Below are positions 28,671-36,022 of a DNA stretch of 56,167 bases, piece by piece. Positions within the stretch are counted from its first letter, which is position 1. Every line of letters starts with the position of its first letter. The DNA is from Sedimentisphaerales bacterium (GTDB lineage Bacteria > Planctomycetota > Phycisphaerae > Sedimentisphaerales > SM23-30): positions 1 through 56,167 of the forward strand of contig JAFGHE010000269.1 of the NCBI GenBank assembly GCA_016930295.1. Reading direction: 5' to 3'. The notes under the pieces are model-generated. The model worked only from the letters and a program-made list of their open reading frames with translations, had not been told where the DNA came from and searched no databases. Both the position numbers and the translations under genes were made by a program.

Positions 28671-30701
28671 ATGAAGCATTTACGAAATTTAATTTTATAT
28701 AGTGCGATGGCCTGGGTGCTGTCGGGTATGGTGTATGCGGTTAACCCGTCCAGCCGTCCCGGCATGGGCGCTATACCCTACGATACGGGCACGACGTTTC
28801 GTGTCTGGGCCCCGAATGCACCTTCAATAAGTGTCGTCGGCAGTTTCAACGGATGGAATGCCAATTCAAATCCGCTCGCTGATGAAGGCGACGGCTTGTG
28901 GTCGGCGGATGTCACTGGTGCCGAAATCCTTGATCAATATAAGTATTACATCGATGGACTGTGGAAGACCGATCCTCGTGCCCGGGATGTTGTCAGTTCG
29001 GTGGGCAACGGCATCATTGTTGGTAACAGCTATGGCTGGACAGCTTATACTCCTCCGTCGTGGAATGATATGGTTATCTATGAAATGCATATCGGTACAT
29101 ACTATGATGCACCCGGCGGCAGTCCCGGTACCTGGCAGCTGGCCATGTCCAGACTGGACCATATTCAAGCCCTGGGTGTGAACGCCGTGGAGATTATGCC
29201 GGTTTCTGAGTTCCCGGGCGATTATTCCCTGGGCTACAATCCTGTCAATCTTTTTGCTCCGGAAAGCGCTTATGGCAGTCCCTATCAAATGCGAAGTTTC
29301 ATTGATGCCTGCCATCAGCGTGGGATGGCTGTTCTGATTGATGTGGTTTACAGCCACCTGGGGCCCACGGATCTGGATCAATCTCTGTGGCAATTTGATG
29401 GATTCAGCACGTATCCCGATACCGGTGGTATCTATTTCTATGAAGACGACAATCGCTATACCCCATGGGGTGATACGCGTCCGAATTATTTGACCAGTGA
29501 AGTACGTTCGTTCCTCTGTGATAACGTGTTGTATTGGCTCGATGATTATAATATGGATGGTGTGAGGATGGACGGAACCGCGTATATCCGGGAACGAGAC
29601 ATTGGGGGGCCGGATATCCCCGAAGGATGGTCGCTGATGCAATGGATTAATGATGAAGTTGATGCCGCCGATGCCCAGAAACTTTGTATTGCCGAAGATA
29701 TGCGAGACAATGACTGGATTACCAAAACGACCGGCGAGGGTGGAGCCGGTTTTGATTCCCAATGGGATGCCCGATTTCATCATAAGGTTGTACCGGCCCT
29801 GACCACTTCCGATGATCAGTATCGGAACATGTGGGAAGTCAGCGATGCGATCACCCATCTGTATAATGGCTGGGACACGCAGCGGGTCATTTATACCGAA
29901 AGCCACGATGAAGTGGGTTTGTCCAGCGGAAAATCCCGGGTGCCGGAACAAATCTGGCCGGGCAATGCGGACAGTTATTATTCGAAAAAGCGTTCTACCC
30001 TGGGGGCCGGCCTGGTATTTACCTCACCGGGTATTCCCATGATATTTATGGGTCAGGAGTTCCTGGAAGACGGTTCCTGGCACGATGATGACCCCCTGGA
30101 TTGGTCCAAGGATACGACCTTCGCCGGAATTAAACTGCTTTATACTCATTTGATCGGATTGCGGCGTAATTTTGCGGGTCATACTCTGGGTTTACTGGCC
30201 AGGAACGTCCATGTCTTTCATGTCAATGACACCGATAAAGTGATAGCGTTCCATCGATGGTGGAATGGAGGTCCCGGAGATGATACCATCATTGTGGCCA
30301 ACTTTTCCTATCAGGGGATCAGTGATTATAATATTGGGATGCCGCGGGGCGGACGATGGCGCGTACGGTTCAACAGTGACTGGAGTGGCTACGATCCGGA
30401 ATTTGGAGATTGGAGTTCCGGCGACACGTATGCCGGATCCGGCGTCAAAGACGGCCTGGATTATAATGCGAACGTGGGGGTTGGTCCGTATTCGATCATC
30501 ATTCTCTCCCAGGGTACCGGCCCGGATATTGATGAAAACGGAAAAGTAACTTTGGAAGACTTTGAGGTATTGGCGGATCAATGGCAAAACGGATGTGATG
30601 ATTGGGATTCATGCGGGGGGGCAGATTATAATATGAGCGGGCAGGTGGATATGATCGATCTGTTTGCCTTCGTGTCAGAGTGGCTCGATGGTACCGAATA
30701 A
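28671..30701 (+). CDS. Secreted GH13 alpha-amylase/branching-enzyme-like protein with CBM48 and dockerin-like module
   Basis: A 676-residue enzyme. ATG 28671 follows AGGTGAT and opens a signal peptide ending near MVYA; an in-frame GTG at 28647 lies inside the GH31 gene. Residues about 28-105 are a CBM48 module (TFRVWAPNAPSISVVGSFNG). The GH13 barrel shows DGVRMDGTAY (nucleophile D301), CIAEDMRD (acid/base E342) and TESHDEVG (stabiliser D413). It resembles glycogen branching enzymes and maltooligosyltrehalose hydrolases, which are normally cytoplasmic, so the signal peptide points to an amylase-type role outside. The C-terminus has a two-repeat dockerin-like module (DIDENGKVTLEDFEVLADQW, NMSGQVDMIDLFAFVSEWL). 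It sits in a run GH31-GH13-GH66-GH57 with very short gaps, very likely one operon. Confidence 0.88.
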   Translation: MKHLRNLILYSAMAWVLSGMVYAVNPSSRPGMGAIPYDTGTTFRVWAPNAPSISVVGSFNGWNANSNPLADEGDGLWSADVTGAEILDQYKYYIDGLWKTDPRARDVVSSVGNGIIVGNSYGWTAYTPPSWNDMVIYEMHIGTYYDAPGGSPGTWQLAMSRLDHIQALGVNAVEIMPVSEFPGDYSLGYNPVNLFAPESAYGSPYQMRSFIDACHQRGMAVLIDVVYSHLGPTDLDQSLWQFDGFSTYPDTGGIYFYEDDNRYTPWGDTRPNYLTSEVRSFLCDNVLYWLDDYNMDGVRMDGTAYIRERDIGGPDIPEGWSLMQWINDEVDAADAQKLCIAEDMRDNDWITKTTGEGGAGFDSQWDARFHHKVVPALTTSDDQYRNMWEVSDAITHLYNGWDTQRVIYTESHDEVGLSSGKSRVPEQIWPGNADSYYSKKRSTLGAGLVFTSPGIPMIFMGQEFLEDGSWHDDDPLDWSKDTTFAGIKLLYTHLIGLRRNFAGHTLGLLARNVHVFHVNDTDKVIAFHRWWNGGPGDDTIIVANFSYQGISDYNIGMPRGGRWRVRFNSDWSGYDPEFGDWSSGDTYAGSGVKDGLDYNANVGVGPYSIIILSQGTGPDIDENGKVTLEDFEVLADQWQNGCDDWDSCGGADYNMSGQVDMIDLFAFVSEWLDGTE

Positions 30702-30716
30702 GACGGAAAGACCTGG

Positions 30717-33116
30717 ATGTTATTAACTACTTATATTAAAAAGAGATTTGGCTTTAGCCTGAAACAGATGGAGGTATTATTTGCCTTGATTTTGTTTATG
30801 TTGATATGCCTGGGAGGGACAGGGAGAGCAACCATTGCGATTCCGGCTGATTATACCGGAGATCAAAAAGTAACGCTGGCCGACTTTTCAGTAGTTGCCG
30901 AGAACTGGCTGGAGTTTACTGATACGGACGATTTAGACCGGTGTATTTTCCATTGGCTGATGGATGCGACTGTGGCACCGGAGGTATCCATACAGACGGT
31001 CTATACCGATAAATCGCGGTATGAACCGGGCCAGCAGAGTGTTATTACCGTAATCTGCAGTAACGATTCCGACAGTGCGTATCAGGGCTGGTTAAGCCTG
31101 AACATCACGCATCATGGACATTCTGTTCATACCAACAGGCAGGGGATATCGATTGATGCGTTTGGGTCCGACACGAAAACATTTGCGTGGACTGTCCCGG
31201 CGTCGGATTTTGAAGGGTATCTGGTTGAGGCGTGGCTTAATAATGGCGCCTGTGTCGTGACAGCCATCGATGTCTCAAGTGACTGGAAAAGGTATCCCCG
31301 TTATGGCTATGTTACGGAGTTTTATTCTTCAACATCCACCGGCAGAAATACCGAGATAATGGACGAACTCTCGCGGGATTACCACATCAACAGCCTGCAG
31401 TATTACGACTGGATGTGGCGGCATGAAAATGTAATCAAGCGAAATTATGTGGGCAACATTCTTTCTCCCTGGCTCGATTGGAGAGGCGCGAGTATTTCCT
31501 TTGATATTTTACAGGACTCGATCGCCAAGGCGAATGCCAGAGCGATGGCGCCGATGTCCTATTTCCAGATTTATCTGGGATTGGATGATTACGAGGCGAT
31601 CAGCGGGGTGAGCCCCCAGTGGGGACTGTATGCGGACACCGGTCATACGAACCAATATTATCATGATGCCGGAGTCTATATGTGGCTGTTTAATCCGGGC
31701 AATAGCAATTGGCAAAACCATCTGTTCGGTGAATATGAAGATGCGCTGGTGACGATGAATTGGGCCGGCATTCATCTGGATCAATTGGGCAATATCGGGG
31801 GAGGTGTTTATTACGATTATTGGGGCGGCGGGATCAATCTGGTATCTGCTTTGGGAAATATGCTGGATAACAGCAAGGACGAGCTTGATACACTGGAAAC
31901 GGTCTATCCCGAGGTGCAGGGACGTGACGCGCTGATTTTTAATATTGTCGATGGGGGCGTGGGCTATTGGGCAGTGGACACTGTCCTGGCGAGCAATGTG
32001 GATGTGATCTACAGTGAGTTATGGGGGAATTACACCTATGGCGGGGTCAAAGATTTTGTAAGGTATGCCCGGGCCAATTCCGGCGGGAAAGCCGTTATCC
32101 TGGCAGCCTATATCAATCAGGGTGAAGAGACAGGCGGATATTTTGATGCGGATAGTGTGCTGCTGGCCGATGCCGCTTTTTTTGCCTGTGGCGCGTTTCA
32201 CCTTGAATTGGGTGATGGTGAATATATGCTTGCTCAGGAATATTTTCCGGCTCGTGACAAGCTTATCGGTGATGACCTGAGGGCCCGGCTCAGAGATTAT
32301 TACAACTTTATAACGGCCTATGAGAGGTTATTATTTGACCCTGATTTAAGATGTGGTGATGGCGGTCTGCAGTGGATATCCGCGACCGGATACAGTCTCT
32401 CGGGTGACGGTTATGGGAATACACTTTGGTTTTTGAACCGCGGCACGGGCACCTTTGAGATATTTCATCTAATCAATCTTCTGGGCAATGACAATCAGTG
32501 GCGTAATGTCGCCGCTACTCCGGCCGTGCAGCAGGACATTCCTGTGAAGCTTCGGTTAGGTCCCGATGCGGATGTTACGGGAGTTTACCTTGCTTCGCCG
32601 GACTCGGACGGCGGCATCTTGCACTCGATCCCCTATACCCTGGGATCGGATTCTCAGGGAGACTATGTATCCATTACCGTGCCGCGTCTTGAGTATTGGG
32701 ATATGATTTACGTCGAACGAACGGTCAATCCCCCTGCCAATGATCGCTATGAGGCCGAGGATGCGAACAAATGGTATGTGGGGGTCAATACCGACCACGG
32801 CGGATATTCCGGTACGGGATTTGTTGATCAGTATGCCGAGGTCAACGACAGTGTTAATTTCTATGTTGTGATTCCCCAGGCCGGGGATTATACGTTTACG
32901 TTCCGATATGCCAACGGCGATTCCAATGGAGACAGAAGTCTGATCGTCAACGGAGATATTCAGGGCGATATCAATTTTAACACTACGGGCAATTGGGATA
33001 CCTGGAGCACCGGCACCCGGGAAGTTTCTTTGGAACCGGGCGTCCATCAGGTGACGTTGTATTATGGTTCCTGGAACAGCGGGGCGATCAACCTGGATTA
33101 TCTGGAAATTCAATGA
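30717..33116 (+). CDS. Secreted GH66 dextranase/cycloisomaltooligosaccharide synthase-like enzyme with CBM35/6
   Basis: A 799-residue protein with an N-terminal hydrophobic signal (VLFALILFMLICLGG) and a dockerin-like repeat straight after it (ADYTGDQKVTLADFSVVAENWL). An Ig-like region (about 85-190) leads into the GH66 barrel: YGYVTEFY, then WAGIHLDQLGNIGG with the likely nucleophile D355, and DVIYSELWGNYTYGG with the likely acid/base E434. GH66 enzymes cut alpha-1,6-glucan (dextran) or cyclise its products. The last 130 residues are a CBM35/6 domain (RYEAEDANKWYVGV ... GAINLDYLEIQ). The start follows a weak GGAAAG; an internal ATG at 30768 is an alternative. The stop overlaps the start of the GH57 gene. 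Confidence 0.86.
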   Translation: MLLTTYIKKRFGFSLKQMEVLFALILFMLICLGGTGRATIAIPADYTGDQKVTLADFSVVAENWLEFTDTDDLDRCIFHWLMDATVAPEVSIQTVYTDKSRYEPGQQSVITVICSNDSDSAYQGWLSLNITHHGHSVHTNRQGISIDAFGSDTKTFAWTVPASDFEGYLVEAWLNNGACVVTAIDVSSDWKRYPRYGYVTEFYSSTSTGRNTEIMDELSRDYHINSLQYYDWMWRHENVIKRNYVGNILSPWLDWRGASISFDILQDSIAKANARAMAPMSYFQIYLGLDDYEAISGVSPQWGLYADTGHTNQYYHDAGVYMWLFNPGNSNWQNHLFGEYEDALVTMNWAGIHLDQLGNIGGGVYYDYWGGGINLVSALGNMLDNSKDELDTLETVYPEVQGRDALIFNIVDGGVGYWAVDTVLASNVDVIYSELWGNYTYGGVKDFVRYARANSGGKAVILAAYINQGEETGGYFDADSVLLADAAFFACGAFHLELGDGEYMLAQEYFPARDKLIGDDLRARLRDYYNFITAYERLLFDPDLRCGDGGLQWISATGYSLSGDGYGNTLWFLNRGTGTFEIFHLINLLGNDNQWRNVAATPAVQQDIPVKLRLGPDADVTGVYLASPDSDGGILHSIPYTLGSDSQGDYVSITVPRLEYWDMIYVERTVNPPANDRYEAEDANKWYVGVNTDHGGYSGTGFVDQYAEVNDSVNFYVVIPQAGDYTFTFRYANGDSNGDRSLIVNGDIQGDINFNTTGNWDTWSTGTREVSLEPGVHQVTLYYGSWNSGAINLDYLEIQ

Positions 33117-35773
33117 AAATCGCTAAAACATTTATCCTTTGTCATTTGGTCTTTTCACCGTTTGCCTTTTCACAGGTTTTCACGACGTATCATTGGCATT
33201 TACAACAGCCGATTTATTGGCCGGAAACGAGTAACTGGGACAATCATACCTATCAGAAGGCATACGAAAGTATGATCATCGGCGCTGCACACCCCGAGAA
33301 TGATTTGGATCAGATTTTCGGAAAGGCCGATCGCGTCGCAGCCTATCAATATCGGATTCGTGATGCGATCGGGACAATCCAGCAAACCGATGGGGGGGCA
33401 CAGATTTCGTATTCGGGGTGTTTGGTTGAAAATGTGGCAAGCCTGGCAAACGCCGGCTCACTCGGCTATTACACCGGCTGGGAGAATGCCAATCGTGAAG
33501 CGCGAAACTGGTTCACGTCCGGAGGGCATCGCAAACTGGATATCGTAATATTTCCCTACCATCATGTTTTGGGTCCCTTGGTTGATGAGCGAGCGCTGCG
33601 CAAGGAAATTCAAATTTATAAGGAATTATACCCTGATATTTGGGGAAATGACGTTTCGGTGGGTTATTTTCCGGCAGAACTTTCGTTTACGGAACGGATG
33701 ATTCAAGTGCTGGTGGAAGAGGGCATTGAGTGGGTGTTTGTACCGAACAATCATGTTTCCAGGGCATGCGAGAATTTTCCCCTCACCCTGGGAACGGGCG
33801 GCGAGATGTGTGATCCACCCAATTTGGCGGATATACTGAATCCTCCGCAATCGAACTGGTTTTCCAAAACCATTGATCGCGGTTGTACACCGACCAATGC
33901 CTATCCGTTTGCGTATCAGCCCCATAAGGCGAAATATGTCAATCCTGAAACTGGTCAGGAATATAAAATTACGGTAGTGCCGGTGGCCCAGGCGATGAGC
34001 TGGTCCGATGGGTATCAGCAATACGGAACGGGAGACATTGATCAAATTGCCTGGGCAGCCGGTGAGAACGATCCGATTCTGGTAGTGCTCGCCCACGACG
34101 GAGATAACGCTTATGGCGGGGGGTATTCGTATTATATGGAAAGTGTCCGACAATTTTGCAATGCGGCGGCGGCTGCCGGCTATGTGCCGACGGTTATGGA
34201 ACAATACCTTCAACAGTATCCGGTTTCAGACTCTGATGTCATTCATGTGGAAGACGGTTCGTGGGTGAATGCAGACGGTGATTTCGGGTCCCCGGATTTT
34301 ATCAATTGGAACTGGCCCCTTTTTGATCAGAATGGACAATTTGACATAGCCAATGGCTGGGCGGAAGATGAGAGAAACTGGGCCGTCATCACAGCGGCGC
34401 AAAACCGGGTGGAAACGGCCGAGCAGATTGCCGGCGGTGTGAATATAGCGCAAATTCAAAATCCCGACAGTTCGGCATCCAACGCTGAATTGGCATGGCA
34501 TTTTTTCCTGCCGTCACTGACGAGTGGATATATGTATTACGGTACGGCGCTGGATATGGAAGTCAAGCCGACGATTGCATGTAACAATGCCATTGCCAAG
34601 GCAAATCTGGTGATTGGCGATGGTTTACAGGATCAGACGCCCCCGACGATCTGGATTCCGCAGCAGCTGCCGCACAATCCGGGCGGAACCGGTTTTGGAT
34701 CGCTTTGGGGGTATCAGGCGGTTGAGCATATGCGAGATTTTTGGGTCTGGACATTTGTTTCGGATGTCTCCGGCGTGGCGGAGGTGACCTTGAAATATCG
34801 AATTGATAATGACGGCGCCAATCCCCTCTCATCAAACCAGAATGAAACCTATGCTGGCGGAAGTGAGGTGGGTTCATGGGTGAGTCTGCCGATGCAGTTT
34901 CGCGATTTTCCGGCTGAAAATGTTTACAATAATCCGGACATCGATTTCTTTGAAATGCCGATCGAAATCGCCGATCAGTATTTTATTCATGTCGAAGAGC
35001 CGGCCATTGTCGATGAAGGCGGCGTGCTGGTGGACTATTTTGTCCAGGCCACGGATACCAATGGTTATATCAAACGCTCCCCGATTTTACACACGTTCGT
35101 TGGAACCGGCGGCACGGGCGGCGGTAATCCGGATGATGATTTTGTGATGGATGGCTCGTTAGATGAAAATGCACAATTTATCGGCTCTGAAAATGCGGTT
35201 GATTTTTACGCCGACTGGAATGATGTGCAATTGTATGTTGCCTGTGATCCGGCTGTCAATGAAGATCATTTTATTTTTATTTCGGATGGTAATTCTTCGA
35301 TGGGCTCTGCGCCATGGGCCAAATCAGGCTCGGTTGTGCAGTGGCAGGCCTATTTGGGTAATGAATCTACCAATGGCTGGAGCGGCTGGTTTGATGGCGG
35401 CAGCCAGCAGGTACGAGGAACCGTTTTAGAGGGAGTGCTCGATTGGAATGCAGAATTCGGAGTGATGCCGGAATTTGTTTTTCTGGCTATGGGTGCTTAT
35501 CAGACCCAGGATGGGGGCAGTCTGCAATTTCAGATTCCGGCAGGGAATGGAGATGGAGATATCGACATTTCAGAGTTTCATATGTTAAATCTGCGTGGTG
35601 ATCTGAATTTCGATGGAAGAATCGATATGAAAGACTTTGCCGTCTTTGCGACTCATTGGATGGAAAATAACTGTAATGAAGTTAATAACTGGTGCGGCGG
35701 GGCAGACTTGAATCATGTCAATGACGTGAACATCGAGGATTTTGCTGAGTTCGCTTCCTGTTGGTTAAAGTAG
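33113..35773 (+). CDS. Secreted GH57 family alpha-glucan-active enzyme with two-repeat dockerin-like module
   Basis: An 886-residue enzyme starting at ATG 33113, which overlaps the GH66 stop as ATGA; this start gives a signal peptide (MKIAKTFILCHLVFSPFAFS), whereas longer in-frame versions read into the GH66 gene. The catalytic region starts with the GH57 hallmark TTYHWHLQQPIYWPE. Probable catalytic residues are E189 in YFPAELSFTERM and D329 in VLAHDGDNAYGGG, assigned by resemblance only. GH57 members are amylases, 4-alpha-glucanotransferases or branching enzymes. A sugar-binding-like beta region (about 590-820) and a C-terminal dockerin-like pair (DLNFDGRIDMKDFAVFATHW, NDVNIEDFAEFASCWL) follow. 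Translation is coupled to GH66, so the two enzymes are made together. Confidence 0.84.
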   Translation: MKIAKTFILCHLVFSPFAFSQVFTTYHWHLQQPIYWPETSNWDNHTYQKAYESMIIGAAHPENDLDQIFGKADRVAAYQYRIRDAIGTIQQTDGGAQISYSGCLVENVASLANAGSLGYYTGWENANREARNWFTSGGHRKLDIVIFPYHHVLGPLVDERALRKEIQIYKELYPDIWGNDVSVGYFPAELSFTERMIQVLVEEGIEWVFVPNNHVSRACENFPLTLGTGGEMCDPPNLADILNPPQSNWFSKTIDRGCTPTNAYPFAYQPHKAKYVNPETGQEYKITVVPVAQAMSWSDGYQQYGTGDIDQIAWAAGENDPILVVLAHDGDNAYGGGYSYYMESVRQFCNAAAAAGYVPTVMEQYLQQYPVSDSDVIHVEDGSWVNADGDFGSPDFINWNWPLFDQNGQFDIANGWAEDERNWAVITAAQNRVETAEQIAGGVNIAQIQNPDSSASNAELAWHFFLPSLTSGYMYYGTALDMEVKPTIACNNAIAKANLVIGDGLQDQTPPTIWIPQQLPHNPGGTGFGSLWGYQAVEHMRDFWVWTFVSDVSGVAEVTLKYRIDNDGANPLSSNQNETYAGGSEVGSWVSLPMQFRDFPAENVYNNPDIDFFEMPIEIADQYFIHVEEPAIVDEGGVLVDYFVQATDTNGYIKRSPILHTFVGTGGTGGGNPDDDFVMDGSLDENAQFIGSENAVDFYADWNDVQLYVACDPAVNEDHFIFISDGNSSMGSAPWAKSGSVVQWQAYLGNESTNGWSGWFDGGSQQVRGTVLEGVLDWNAEFGVMPEFVFLAMGAYQTQDGGSLQFQIPAGNGDGDIDISEFHMLNLRGDLNFDGRIDMKDFAVFATHWMENNCNEVNNWCGGADLNHVNDVNIEDFAEFASCWLK

Positions 35774-35916
35774 TAACGCTAAAGTGTAACTTAGTTAAGT
35801 GGACAACTGAATGCGAGTAAAAATAAGCTTAGCAACTTAAGCAAAATTGCGGGTTATTTATCTCGCTTTTTTATTTCCTGAAAATTTTCAGAAAGCGGTC
35901 GCAAACAGGAAAGATC

Positions 35917-35945
35917 TTGACAGTTCACGTTGATTATATTAATAT
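35917..35945 (+). promoter_or_regulatory. Sigma70-type promoter of the GH16 gene
   Basis: TTGACA at 35917-35922 and TAATAT at 35940-35945 are separated by 17 bases. The start codon is about 70 bases after the predicted transcript start. A TAGCAA half-site occurs about 85 bases upstream (near 35831) but lacks a matching partner. Confidence 0.72.
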
Positions 35946-36022
35946 GATCATAATCCCAGGAAAAAAACTATTTTAAAGAGATGAAATAAGACGTATCCGT
36001 ATAAATCAAAAAAGGTAATATT

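Noticed and set aside
28866..29951. A 361-codon open frame on the minus strand opposite the GH13 gene
   Set aside because: It is antisense to a clear catalytic domain, has no signal, ribosome site or recognisable motif, and its composition is that of a reverse-strand shadow.
32993..33112. Longer GH57 start at 32993
   Set aside because: It would read 120 bases inside the GH66 CBM and remove the signal peptide from the N-terminus; the ATGA overlap at 33113 is better.
35827..35850. LacI operator upstream of the GH16 gene (TTAGCAACTTAAGCA)
   Set aside because: Only one half-site matches; the CG centre and the second half-site are missing.
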